A stretch of DNA of 64,000 nucleotides from an uncultured Eubacteriales bacterium (GTDB taxonomy: Bacteria; Bacillota; Clostridia; Oscillospirales; Oscillospiraceae), in assembly GCA_900316745.1 (NCBI GenBank), contig ONEB01000007.1, positions 32,251 through 96,250 on the forward strand. Direction: 5' to 3'. The notes beneath the pieces were generated by a model. It was not told the DNA's origin. It ran no database searches and was given only the letters and a program-made list of their open reading frames with translations. Both the position numbers and the translations under genes were made by a program. Of the stretch, positions 37,454 through 46,366 are shown piece after piece; positions within the stretch are counted from its first letter, which is position 1; every line of letters begins with the position of its first letter.

Positions 37454-39265
37454 TCAGGAATGAAAATATTCGTAAATCTTCTCCGCGAGCGCCTTGCCCA
37501 CGACGTCGGCAAGCTCCTCCTCGGAGGCTGCCTTGACGGCCTTGACGCTGCGGAAGGCCTTCAGCAGATCGTTGCGGCGCTTCTCGCCCACGCCGGGGAT
37601 GCTGTCGAGCTCGCTTTTGAGCGAGGCATTGCGCAGCTTGCGCTGGTACTCGATGCTGTAACGGTGGGTCTCCTCCTGGATGCTGCCGATCAGGGCGAAC
37701 ACCGCCTGCGTGCCGGAGATGCCGATCTCGCGTCCGTCGGGCGTGATGAGCGCGCGCGTGCGGTGGCGGTCGTCCTTCACCATGCCGAAGATCGGCACCG
37801 TGACGCCGAGCGAGCGCGTCGCTTCGAGCGCAACGGCCGCGTGCTCCGCGCCGCCGTCGATGAGCAGCAGATCCGGCAGGGGCTTAAATTTCTCGTCCCC
37901 GTCGAGATAGTGCTGAAAGCGGCGCGTGACCGCCTCGTGCATGGAGGCGTAGTCGTTCTGCGTCGTGACCGCTTTCATCTTAAAGCGGCGGTAGTCGCGT
38001 TTTAAGGGTCTGCCGTTCTGGAACACGGTCATGCCGGCGACGATGCCGGTGTCGCCGAGGTTTGAAATGTCAAACGCCTCGATGCGCGCCGGGATGTCCG
38101 GCAGGTCGAGCGCCTTTTGCAGCCACTCCAGCGTCTTCATGCCGCGCTCTCTGCGCGTCGTGGAGCGCAGGATCTCCTCGGCGGCGTTTAAGTCCGCGCT
38201 CTCGGTGAGGCGGCGGCGCTCGCCGCGCTGCGGTACCTCGATGCTGACCTTATGCCCCGCCTGCTGCGTGAGCACCGCCTGCAGCGTATCGCGCTCGTCA
38301 ATTTCAAACGGCAGGAGGATCTGCCGCGGCCACGCGCCGCGCTCGGCGTAGTACTGCTGCAGCAGGGCGAGCAGCGCCTCAGGATCCTCCTCCAGCGGCT
38401 CCTCCATAAGCTGCACGTCCTTTGCCGTGAGGGCGCCGTTTGTAAAGTGCAGAACGGTGAAGCACGTCTTCGCGCCCCGGCGAAAGCCGACGGCGTCGGT
38501 GTCGGAATAGACGGTCGCAATGACGCGCTGGTGGTTTTTCAGGTTTTCCACCGCGCGCAGCCGGTCGCGCAGCTCCGCTGCGTACTCGAAGCGGAGACTT
38601 TCCGCCGCGGCTTCCATGCGCGCGCGGAGGTCTTCGATGAGCTCGTCCGTCTTCCCCTCCAGGATCATGACCGCCTGCTCGATGCCCGCGCGGTACTCCG
38701 CGCCTGACGCGTCCTTCAGGCAGTACCCCGCGCAGGTGTTCATGTGGTAGTTGAGACAGGGTCTCGCCTTTCCGATGTCCTGCGGGAAACGCCGCGTGCA
38801 GGTCGGCAGGCGCAGGGCCTTCGAGATCGTGTCCAGGATCTCGCGCGTGGCGCTTCTGCCGCCGTAGGGGCCGAAGTAGCGCGCGCCGTCCTTTTCCGTC
38901 CGGTTCACGAGCGAGAACGTCGGGTACTGCTCGCGCAGGTCGAGCCGCACGAACGGATAACCCTTGTCGTCCTTCAGGAGGATGTTGTATTTCGGCTTGT
39001 GGAGCTTGATGAGCGAATTTTCGAGCACGAGGGCTTCAAACTCGCTCGTCACGACGATGACGTTGAACGTCGCGACATGCTCCACCATGGCGGCGACCTT
39101 CGGCAGGTGCTCTCCGCGAAAATAGCTCGTGACGCGGTTTTTCAGCGCCTTGGCCTTGCCGACATAGATGACCTCGCCCGTCTCGTCCAGCATGAGGTAC
39201 ACGCCGGGCTTCAGGGGCAGCATATTGGCGCGTTCGCGCAGCTCTTCGAGCGTCAGCTTTTCCAT
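37454..39265 (-). CDS. uvrC: UvrABC excinuclease subunit C
   Basis: Makes both incisions in nucleotide excision repair. The 603-residue product has an N-terminal GIY-YIG nuclease domain (GVYLMLDETGEVIYVGKAK, about 21-39), a UVR motif (about 200-235), a C-terminal RNase H-like nuclease domain (EAFDISNLGDTGIVAGM; PDLLLIDGG), and a terminal helix-hairpin-helix pair (SIPGVGEKRRNDLL; VVGKALAEKIYEYF). AGGAGG lies 6 bases upstream. Confidence 0.97.
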   Translation of the reverse strand: MEKLTLEELRERANMLPLKPGVYLMLDETGEVIYVGKAKALKNRVTSYFRGEHLPKVAAMVEHVATFNVIVVTSEFEALVLENSLIKLHKPKYNILLKDDKGYPFVRLDLREQYPTFSLVNRTEKDGARYFGPYGGRSATREILDTISKALRLPTCTRRFPQDIGKARPCLNYHMNTCAGYCLKDASGAEYRAGIEQAVMILEGKTDELIEDLRARMEAAAESLRFEYAAELRDRLRAVENLKNHQRVIATVYSDTDAVGFRRGAKTCFTVLHFTNGALTAKDVQLMEEPLEEDPEALLALLQQYYAERGAWPRQILLPFEIDERDTLQAVLTQQAGHKVSIEVPQRGERRRLTESADLNAAEEILRSTTRRERGMKTLEWLQKALDLPDIPARIEAFDISNLGDTGIVAGMTVFQNGRPLKRDYRRFKMKAVTTQNDYASMHEAVTRRFQHYLDGDEKFKPLPDLLLIDGGAEHAAVALEATRSLGVTVPIFGMVKDDRHRTRALITPDGREIGISGTQAVFALIGSIQEETHRYSIEYQRKLRNASLKSELDSIPGVGEKRRNDLLKAFRSVKAVKAASEEELADVVGKALAEKIYEYFHS

Positions 39266-39266
39266 G

Positions 39267-40136
39267 TCATGCCTCCTGCTTTACCGGATGCGCGTGACTG
39301 TACACCGTCCAGAGCGTGACCGCCGCGATGACGACAATGCCGCCGATGAGCGCCATCGGTCCGGGCTTTTCCCCGGCGAACAGCAGCACCCACACGGGAT
39401 TCAAAAGCGGCTCCAGCGCGCTTAAAAGCGACTGGGCGATCGGCGGGCAGTGTTCGGCTGAGAGCGCGACGAGCACATAGGGGATGCCGAGCTGCAAAAC
39501 GCCCAGCACGAGCAGGCACGACACCGAACTCACCGAGAGCGTCGGCGGATAGAGGATGAGAAACGGAATGCCGAACAGGAATGTGAAGCTCTGCCCGAGA
39601 AAGACATAGCTCATGCGCGTGCTCTCGTCGTGCATGCGGCCGAGATTCAGATACATCAGCGCGAAGAACACGCCCGAGAGGATGGCGACGAGGTTTCCCG
39701 CGACCCTGCCGGGGCCGAGCTGATCCAAGAAAAACAGCACCACGCCGAGGAACGTCACCCCTGCCGCGGCCACATCGATCGTGCGCAGCCGCTCGTGCAG
39801 GAACACGACCGAAAAGAGCATCAGAAAGAGCGGCGAGGTATACTGCAAAGCGATGGCGTTTGCCGCGGTGGTGAGCTTGTTCGCCCCCACGAAGCAGAAA
39901 AAGAGCCCCGCCATGAAGATGCCCGGCACGACGGTCTGCCGCGTGATGACGAGCCGCAGGCCTTTCATGCGCATGTAGCACAGCACCACAAGCCCCGCGA
40001 CAAAGCTGCGCAGGCTCGCGATGACGAAGCTGTTCCACGGGATGAGCTTAATAAAAATGCCCGCGATGCTCCAAAGTGCGGCGCATGCGAGCATCTGCAT
40101 CACGGCGATATTCTTTTGTCGCTGTGTGTGCTGCAT
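39267..40136 (-). CDS. EamA/DMT-family transporter
   Basis: Predicted inner-membrane exporter of metabolites (289 residues, ten hydrophobic segments, two EamA repeats; WSIAGIFIKLIPWNSFVIAS is typical of repeat 1). The substrate cannot be told from sequence. The start at 40136 has GGAGG 7 bases upstream; an earlier in-frame ATG lies in the ptsH terminator. It ends 1 base before the uvrC start, so it is probably co-transcribed with uvrC. Confidence 0.85.
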   Translation of the reverse strand: MQHTQRQKNIAVMQMLACAALWSIAGIFIKLIPWNSFVIASLRSFVAGLVVLCYMRMKGLRLVITRQTVVPGIFMAGLFFCFVGANKLTTAANAIALQYTSPLFLMLFSVVFLHERLRTIDVAAAGVTFLGVVLFFLDQLGPGRVAGNLVAILSGVFFALMYLNLGRMHDESTRMSYVFLGQSFTFLFGIPFLILYPPTLSVSSVSCLLVLGVLQLGIPYVLVALSAEHCPPIAQSLLSALEPLLNPVWVLLFAGEKPGPMALIGGIVVIAAVTLWTVYSHAHPVKQEA

Positions 40137-40159
40137 GAAAAAACCTCCGAGCATGTCAA

Positions 40160-40189
40160 ACAGGGACGCGCTGAATGCCACGTCCCTGT
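40160..40189 (-). terminator. Likely terminator after ptsH
   Basis: Stem ACAGGGACG/CGTCCCTGT with a 12-nt loop, followed on the minus strand by TTGAC. The short T-run makes it a moderate terminator. Confidence 0.5.
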
Positions 40190-40208
40190 CTTGTTTGCGT
40201 ATTGTGGA

Positions 40209-40472
40209 TTACTCCGAGAAATCGGAATTGATGAGGGCGACCAGCGTGTCGATCGCTTCCTGCTCATCGGGGCCGTCGGAGACGAGGGTCACGGTCGTGC
40301 CCTTCACGATGCCGAGGGAGAGCACGCCAAGCAGGCTCTTCGCATTCACGCGGCGCTCATCCTTTTCGATCCAGATGCTGCTCTTGAACTCGTTGGCTTT
40401 CTGGATGAAGAAAGTAGCCGGGCGAGCATGCAGGCCGACCTGATTGTTGATGACAGCTTCTTTCGTAATCAT
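40209..40472 (-). CDS. ptsH: Phosphocarrier protein HPr
   Basis: Central phosphocarrier of the sugar phosphotransferase system or, if Crh-like, a regulatory relative. The 87-residue product has the EI-phosphorylated His15 in GLHARPATFF and the HPr-kinase site Ser46 in AKSLLGVLSL, so both sites of a Gram-positive HPr are intact. It is isolated from ptsI. It probably takes part in catabolite repression with CcpA. Confidence 0.92.
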   Translation of the reverse strand: MITKEAVINNQVGLHARPATFFIQKANEFKSSIWIEKDERRVNAKSLLGVLSLGIVKGTTVTLVSDGPDEQEAIDTLVALINSDFSE

Positions 40473-40543
40473 ATCGTACGCTCCTCTATGTCTTGAAGTA
40501 AATTATACCATCACAAATGCAATCTTAAAAATTACACGCACAC

Positions 40544-40572
40544 ATATTATCAAAAACGGCCTTGAACGTCAA
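40544..40572 (-). promoter_or_regulatory. Promoter of ptsH
   Basis: Minus strand TTGACG (40572-40567), 17-bp spacer, TAATAT (40549-40544). A second TATAAT nearer the gene (40507-40502) has no good -35. Confidence 0.62.
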
Positions 40573-40647
40573 CAGATTTTCGGAATTTCGGTAAGTTGCA
40601 CAGCGCAATTGCCCACATTGGGTTTTTTGTTTATACAATGTTGAAAA

Positions 40648-43023
40648 TCATTTCATTGTCACGACCGTGACGCCGCTCTCGCCCTCACCGAAGCGGCCGA
40701 GGTGGAACGACTTGACCGCCTTGTTGCGCTTCAGCTCCTGCTGCACGGCCTCACGCAGCGCGCCGGTGCCCTTGCCGTGGATGATGCGCACCTCTTCGAG
40801 CTTTGCCATGACAGCGGCGTCGATAAACCGCTGCGTGGCGTCCACGGCCTCGATGCGCTCCATGCCGCGCAGGTCGATCTCCGAGGCGGCGCTCGCCTGC
40901 CGGAGTCTCGCCGGCTGTCCGGAGGACGTGACGACCTTGACGGGCTTGACGTTCTCCAGCAGATACACCTCGTCCTCCTTCGCCGTGACGTTCATGATCC
41001 CGGCGCGGAGCGTGAGCACACGGTCGTTCGAGACGGCGGTGACGGTGGCCTTGACGCCCATGGAGAGAATCTCAACCGTGTCTCCCACCTTGACGGGACG
41101 GGACGAGACCTTCTTCTCCTCCGGCTCCTTCTGCGCGGCGGCAGCCTGCTCCTCGGCGAGGTTCAGCTTGCGCCGGAGCTCGGCGCGGGCGACGTTCGCC
41201 TCATGGTGCGACTCGCTCTCGCGCTCGAGCTTGCGGATGGAGTCGAGCTCGCGGAAGGTCTCCTCCGCCGTTCTTCTGACGTCGGCGAGGATGCGCTCTG
41301 CGTCCCGCCGCGCTTTCTCGTCCGCCTTTTCCAGACGCACGGAGAGCTCCGCACGGAGCATGGAGGCTTTTTTCTTCTCGGCCTCCGCCCTGCGCAGCTC
41401 GTCGGCGGCGGCGGCGCGGTCGCGCTCCAGGAGCTGGCGCACCTGCTCGAGCTTTTCGATGGTGGCCTCAAACGTCGCGCTCTCCTGCCCGACGCGCGCT
41501 CTCGCGTCGGCGATGACGTCCTCCGGGAGCCCCAGCCGCTGCGCGATGGCAAAGGCGTTGGACTTGCCGGGGATGCCGATGAGAAGATGATACGTCGGGC
41601 GGAGCGTCTCCACGTCGAACTCGCAGGAGGCGTTCATGACGCCGGGCTGCGTGGTGGCGTAGATCTTCAGCTCCGTATAGTGCGTGGTGGCGGCGATCGT
41701 CGCGCCGAGCTGACGGGCGCGCTCGATGACGCTGATCGCAAGCGCCGCGCCCTCGGTGGGGTCGGTGCCGGCGCCGAGCTCATCGAAGAGCACGAGCGAG
41801 CGGTCGCCGCAGGCGTCCAGGATTCGGACGATGTTCGTCATGTGCGCCGAGAACGTGGACAGGCTCTGCTCGATGCTCTGCTCATCGCCGATGTCCGCCA
41901 TGATCTCGTCGAACACGGGCAGGCTGCTGCCGTCGGCGGCGGGAATGTGCAGGCCGCACTGCGCCATCACGGCGAGAAGCCCCACGGTTTTGAGCGTGAC
42001 GGTCTTGCCGCCGGTGTTGGGGCCGGTGATGACGAGGGTATCGAAATCAGCGCCCAGCGCGACGTCGATCGGGACGACCGTATCCTTGGAGATCAGCGGG
42101 TGACGCGCGCGTCGGAGCGTCACGCCCTTGTCAGAAAGCGTCGGCGCGGTGCAGTCGAGCTTATAGGCAAGCTTCGCCTTGGCGAAAATGACGTCCAGCC
42201 GCACGAGCATATCGAAGTCCAGCGAAATGTCCTCGCGGTGGGCGGCGCAGTCGGCGGAGAGCTCGGCGAGGATGCGCTCGATCTCCGTTTTCTCCTTGGC
42301 GCGAAGCTCGCGCAGCTCGTTGTTCGCCTTCACTGCCGCCATGGGCTCGATAAAGAGCGTCGCGCCGGAGCCGGACACGTCGTGCACAAGTCCCGGCACA
42401 GAGCCCTTGTGCTCCGCCTTGACAGGCACGACATAGCGCTCAGAGCGCATCGTGATAATGGGCTCCTGCAGCGCCTTGGCATAGCTCGGCGAGGAGATGA
42501 TCTTCTGCAGCGCGTCGTGCACTCTCGCGCTCGCTGCCCGGATCAGACGGCGGATGGAGGCAAGCTCCGGCGACGCCGCGTCCGCGATCTCGTCCTCGCC
42601 CACGATGGAGCCCGTAATCTTGTCCTCCAAAAACTTATTCGCCTGCAGGGCGTTAAAGAGATAGTCGATGCAGGTCTTGTCCTCGCGCTCGGCGGTGCCG
42701 TAGCTGCGCACCGCCCGGGCCGCGCCGAGGACGCGGGCGATGTCGATGAGCTCCCGCGTGTTCAGCACGCCGCCCATGTCGGCGCGCTGCAGGCTCGCGC
42801 GGACGTCCTTCACGCCCGAAAACGAGGGGCTGCCCTTGACAACCATGAGCTGCGCGGCGGCGGTCGTCTCGTTTAAGCGGCGCTCGACCTCGGCGCGGTC
42901 GCCGGAGGGGCTGAGCGTGCGGGCGACGTCCTTGGCGGCGCTCGAGGAGGCCTCGGCGGCGAGCATGTCCAGCACGGCGGGCAGCTCCAGCGTCCGCAGG
43001 GATCGAATGGTCTGTTCTTTCAT
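40648..43023 (-). CDS. mutS2: MutS2 endonuclease/ribosome-splitting family protein
   Basis: MutS-like ATPase (791 residues): core and lever domains, Walker A GPNTGGKTVTLKT (about 330-342), Walker B SLVLFDELGAGTDPTEG, a long charged coiled coil (about 500-640), a KOW-like segment, and a C-terminal Smr nuclease domain with IDLRGMERIEA and IIHGKGTGALR. Proteins of this build suppress recombination or rescue collided ribosomes in other bacteria. The ATG overlaps the recO stop as ATGA; the frame is open further upstream inside recO. Confidence 0.94.
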   Translation of the reverse strand: MKEQTIRSLRTLELPAVLDMLAAEASSSAAKDVARTLSPSGDRAEVERRLNETTAAAQLMVVKGSPSFSGVKDVRASLQRADMGGVLNTRELIDIARVLGAARAVRSYGTAEREDKTCIDYLFNALQANKFLEDKITGSIVGEDEIADAASPELASIRRLIRAASARVHDALQKIISSPSYAKALQEPIITMRSERYVVPVKAEHKGSVPGLVHDVSGSGATLFIEPMAAVKANNELRELRAKEKTEIERILAELSADCAAHREDISLDFDMLVRLDVIFAKAKLAYKLDCTAPTLSDKGVTLRRARHPLISKDTVVPIDVALGADFDTLVITGPNTGGKTVTLKTVGLLAVMAQCGLHIPAADGSSLPVFDEIMADIGDEQSIEQSLSTFSAHMTNIVRILDACGDRSLVLFDELGAGTDPTEGAALAISVIERARQLGATIAATTHYTELKIYATTQPGVMNASCEFDVETLRPTYHLLIGIPGKSNAFAIAQRLGLPEDVIADARARVGQESATFEATIEKLEQVRQLLERDRAAAADELRRAEAEKKKASMLRAELSVRLEKADEKARRDAERILADVRRTAEETFRELDSIRKLERESESHHEANVARAELRRKLNLAEEQAAAAQKEPEEKKVSSRPVKVGDTVEILSMGVKATVTAVSNDRVLTLRAGIMNVTAKEDEVYLLENVKPVKVVTSSGQPARLRQASAASEIDLRGMERIEAVDATQRFIDAAVMAKLEEVRIIHGKGTGALREAVQQELKRNKAVKSFHLGRFGEGESGVTVVTMK

Positions 43024-43769
43024 AGGTCTTTCACCTTTTTCCAATAGTCCAGCGAGGAAAAGCCCCGCTCCAGCTGCAGCAGCAGATACTGCTCCGCGCA
43101 CGCCGCGAGCTGCGACATGGCGGCGTCGGGCAGCGTGAATGAAAAGATCTTCTTCGGGGCACTGTATACGATGTGGCGCATGGCCTGCAGAACCTCGGGC
43201 GTCAGGTGCGTCACCGCGCCGGGAGCTTCATGCATGCAGTCGGGGCAGAAGATCGCGCCCTCGGGCGCGTAGAACGCCGCCGACGCCATGTCCTGTCTGC
43301 CGCATCCGGCGCAGCCGGAGAGATCCGGCTCATAGCCCGTGATCGCCATGAGGCGCAGCTCAAACACGGCCTTGATCAGCCGCGGGCTCACAAGCTCCCG
43401 GCTGAGCGCGTAGAGGCTGTTGAGCCCCAGCTGCAGCACGGCGGGATCCGGCGCGCCCTCCTCCGAGACGGTATCCAGCACCTCGGCAAAGTAGGCCGCG
43501 AGCGCCAGAGATGAAAAATTTTCGCGCAGGCCGATGAACTGCTCGATGGTCTGGGCCTCGTTTAACTGCCAGCGCCCGCGGTTTGAGAAGAGCGTCATCT
43601 CCGAGAGCGTATAGAGCTCGGTCGCGGCGGCGAGCTTTCCGCCCTTTCTGAGCGCGCCGCGGGCACGCAGCGTGAGCTTGCCCTCGGACTCGGTGAGCAC
43701 GGTGAGGATCTTGTCCGACTCCTTGTAGCGCACCGAGCGCAGGACGAGACCTCTTGTCGTTTCAAACAT
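43020..43769 (-). CDS. recO: DNA repair protein RecO
   Basis: Helps RecA load on single-stranded DNA with RecR. The 249-residue product has an N-terminal OB fold (TRGLVLRSVRYKESDKILTVLT, about 5-26), a helical domain and a zinc finger of four cysteines (CAGCGRQ...CPDC, about 155-185). The start at 43769 gives MFETTRGLVLR; the upstream frame overlaps yqzL. It is followed by mutS2 with a 4-base overlap. Confidence 0.94.
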   Translation of the reverse strand: MFETTRGLVLRSVRYKESDKILTVLTESEGKLTLRARGALRKGGKLAAATELYTLSEMTLFSNRGRWQLNEAQTIEQFIGLRENFSSLALAAYFAEVLDTVSEEGAPDPAVLQLGLNSLYALSRELVSPRLIKAVFELRLMAITGYEPDLSGCAGCGRQDMASAAFYAPEGAIFCPDCMHEAPGAVTHLTPEVLQAMRHIVYSAPKKIFSFTLPDAAMSQLAACAEQYLLLQLERGFSSLDYWKKVKDL

Positions 43770-43786
43770 ATAAGTACACTTCCGAT

Positions 43787-43900
43787 TCAGGCGGAGGGCT
43801 CGATCGCGTCCTCCGCGTCGGCGGCGCGACGGTAAAGAAGATACACCATCGGCTCGCCTGTTTCGCAAAAGAGCTCCCAGAGCTCCGAGCTTGTTTCCAT
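43787..43900 (-). CDS. yqzL: YqzL-like small protein (37 residues)
   Basis: Tiny gene between era and recO, the place yqzL holds in Bacillus. The product contains LWELFCETGEPMVYLLYRR, matching the YqzL pattern of an aromatic, x2-F-x2-TG-x4-YLLY. Its C-terminus is acidic. GGGGTGA lies 6-7 bases before the ATG. Function is unknown. Confidence 0.78.
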   Translation of the reverse strand: METSSELWELFCETGEPMVYLLYRRAADAEDAIEPSA

Positions 43901-43965
43901 ACCGATCACCCCACAGGAACTAGTGTGAGCGCCGATATGGAAAGTATGATTGGTAAAATGTGCGC

Positions 43966-44856
43966 TTATTCCTCCGTGAAGCCGAAGTTGCGCAGCAGGG
44001 CGTTGGAGTCGCGCCAGTTTTCCTTGACCTTGACCCACGTCTGCAAAAACACCTTCGTGCCCATGAACGCCTCGATGTCCTCGCGCGCCATGGCGCCGAT
44101 CTTTTTGAGCATGGCGCCGTGCTTTCCGATGATGATGCCCTTGTGGCTGTCCTTTTCGCAGTAGATCGTGACGTCCATGTCGATGATGCCGTTTTCTCGC
44201 TCGGAAAACTTCGTGACGGCGACGGCGGTGCCGTGCGGGATCTCCTTGTCGAGGCACAAAAGCAGCTTTTCGCGCACGAGCTCGGCGCAGATCTGCTTTT
44301 CGGGCATGTCGGAGATCATATCGTCCGGGAAGAGCTGCGGCCCCGGCTCGGCAAACTTCTCCAGCTCGTCCAGCAGCTCCTCCAGCCCGTCGCCCTGCTT
44401 GGCGGAGATGGGCACGATGGCGCTGAAGCTGTGCGCCTGCGCGTAGGTGGAGATGACGGCGAGGAGCGCGTCCTTTTCCACGGTGTCGATCTTGTTGATG
44501 ACGAGCACGCTCGGCGCGCCGGACTGTTTGATGCGCTCGATGAGCGCCGCCTCCTGCGGCCCGATGGAGGCGATGGGCTCGACGACGAGCACGACCGCAT
44601 CCACGTCCGCGACGCTCTCGCGCACGACCTTGACCATGTAGTCGCCGAGGCGGGTGCGCGGCTTGTGGAAGCCCGGCGTGTCCATCAGCACAAACTGCGT
44701 CTCGCCGCGGTTCAAAACGGCGGCGATGCGGTTGCGCGTGGTCTGGGGCTTGTTCGTGACGATGGCGATCTTCTCGCCGACGAGGGCGTTCGTGAGCGTG
44801 GACTTGCCGACGTTCGGACGCCCGCAGATCGTGATCATGGCAGTTTTCGTAATCAT
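43966..44856 (-). CDS. era: GTPase Era
   Basis: Ribosome-assembly GTPase that binds the 3' end of 16S rRNA. The 296-residue product has G1 GRPNVGKST (about 12-20), G3 DTPG, G4 NKID and a C-terminal KH domain (CEKDSHKGIIIGKHGAMLKKIG). Length is standard. It overlaps ybeY by 4 bases (ATGA). Confidence 0.97.
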   Translation of the reverse strand: MITKTAMITICGRPNVGKSTLTNALVGEKIAIVTNKPQTTRNRIAAVLNRGETQFVLMDTPGFHKPRTRLGDYMVKVVRESVADVDAVVLVVEPIASIGPQEAALIERIKQSGAPSVLVINKIDTVEKDALLAVISTYAQAHSFSAIVPISAKQGDGLEELLDELEKFAEPGPQLFPDDMISDMPEKQICAELVREKLLLCLDKEIPHGTAVAVTKFSERENGIIDMDVTIYCEKDSHKGIIIGKHGAMLKKIGAMAREDIEAFMGTKVFLQTWVKVKENWRDSNALLRNFGFTEE

Positions 44857-45350
44857 AAATCGTTTTCTCCCAGCAGGTTCAGGATTTCTTTTTCTCTCGT
44901 GCGCATCTGTTTTTTCATCGCGCCCTCATCCACATGGTCGTAGCCGAGCAGATGGAGCGTCGAGTGAATGGCGAGGTACGTGACCTCGTGCTGAAAGCTG
45001 TGGCCGAATTCCTCCGCCTGCGCTGCGCACCGCTCCATCGAGATCACCATGTCGCCGAGCAGGATGCACGCGCGCTCATAGTCGTATTCACAGAGGTCTG
45101 CGTCAAACGCGCCCGGCGTGAGCTCGTTCATCGGAAAGCTCAGCACGTCCGTGGGCCTGTCCACGTTTCGGTGCTCGCGGTTGATGGCGTGGATCGTCTC
45201 GTCATCCGTGAGCAGGATCTCGACGGCGCAGGGCGTGTCCACGCCCTCGGCGGAAAGCGTCGCGGCGACGGCCTTTTTCACATACCGCGCCGTCTGGGGA
45301 TACCCGAGCCCCGTGCGGCTGCGGACGATATTCAAATACAGCTCGCTCAT
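44853..45350 (-). CDS. ybeY: Endoribonuclease YbeY
   Basis: Zinc-dependent RNase needed for 16S rRNA maturation. The 165-residue product has the metal motif HSTLHLLGYDH (about 128-138) and TDVLSFPMNE. It overlaps both phoH and era by 4 bases, so the three are translated as one unit. Confidence 0.96.
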   Translation of the reverse strand: MSELYLNIVRSRTGLGYPQTARYVKKAVAATLSAEGVDTPCAVEILLTDDETIHAINREHRNVDRPTDVLSFPMNELTPGAFDADLCEYDYERACILLGDMVISMERCAAQAEEFGHSFQHEVTYLAIHSTLHLLGYDHVDEGAMKKQMRTREKEILNLLGENDL

Positions 45351-46366
45351 TTTTTCTTCCTCGCTGTCGTGGGCTTGTCCGGCTTCCTGGGCGCTGCCTT
45401 CTCCGCCTTTTCGCGGGCAAGGTCGCTTTTCTCATACGCCTCGATGATCTTCTGCACAAGCGCGTGGCGCACGACGTCCGCGCCCGTGAGGCGGCAGATC
45501 GCAATATCCTCGATGCCGTCGAGCACCCGCATGGCCTCCTTGAGCCCGGAGGTCTTGTCCGGCGGGAGGTCAATCTGCGTGACGTCGCCCGTGATGACGA
45601 CGTGGGAGCCGAAGCCGATGCGCGTTAAGAACATCTTCATCTGCTCGCGGGAGGTGTTCTGCGCCTCGTCCAGGATGATGAAGCTGTCGTCCAGCGTGCG
45701 CCCGCGCATATAGGCCAGCGGCGCGACCTCGATGTTGCCGCGCTCGAGATATTTCTGATACGTCTCCGCGCCCAGCATCTCAAACAGCGCGTCGTAGAGA
45801 GGCCGCAGGTAGGGGTCTACCTTGCTCTGCAGGTCGCCGGGCAGAAAGCCTAGGCGCTCGCCCGCCTCGACCGCGGGGCGCGTTAAGATGATGCGGTTCA
45901 CCTTTTCGGCGCGAAACGCCGCCACCGCCTCCGCGACCGCGAGATACGTCTTGCCGGTACCGGCGGGGCCGATGCCGAGCGTGATCGTGTTCTGCTCGAT
46001 GGCGTCAAGGTAGCTGCGCTGGCCGATGGTCTTGGCCTTGATGGGCTTGCCCTTTGCCGTGATGCACACGACGTCGCCCGCGAGCTCCTCGATCTTCTGC
46101 TCGCGTCCCTCGTGGACGAGCTTGAAGATATAGCGCACGTTCTGCTCGTGGATTTCCTCCCCGCGCGACGCAAGCTGCAGCAGCCCCGTGAGCGCCTTTT
46201 TCGCGGGCAGGACGTTTTCCGCCTCGCCCGTAATGTGCAGGCAGGCGTCACGATCCGTCACGCGGACGTTATACTCCGCCTCGATCAGGCGCAGGTTCTG
46301 GTCGAACGAGCCGAAGACGCTGATGACGTCCTCCATCCGTTCGACTTTGATCGTTTGTTCAATCAT
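45347..46366 (-). CDS. phoH: PhoH-family ATPase
   Basis: Cytoplasmic P-loop protein (339 residues) thought to act in RNA metabolism. It has an N-terminal KH-like part (about 1-100), Walker A GPAGTGKTYLA (about 137-147), Walker B FIILDEAQNTSREQMKMFLTR and a basic C-terminal tail (KKK). The name comes from phosphate starvation in E. coli and need not apply here. It overlaps yqfD by 8 bases and ybeY by 4. Confidence 0.93.
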   Translation of the reverse strand: MIEQTIKVERMEDVISVFGSFDQNLRLIEAEYNVRVTDRDACLHITGEAENVLPAKKALTGLLQLASRGEEIHEQNVRYIFKLVHEGREQKIEELAGDVVCITAKGKPIKAKTIGQRSYLDAIEQNTITLGIGPAGTGKTYLAVAEAVAAFRAEKVNRIILTRPAVEAGERLGFLPGDLQSKVDPYLRPLYDALFEMLGAETYQKYLERGNIEVAPLAYMRGRTLDDSFIILDEAQNTSREQMKMFLTRIGFGSHVVITGDVTQIDLPPDKTSGLKEAMRVLDGIEDIAICRLTGADVVRHALVQKIIEAYEKSDLAREKAEKAAPRKPDKPTTARKKK

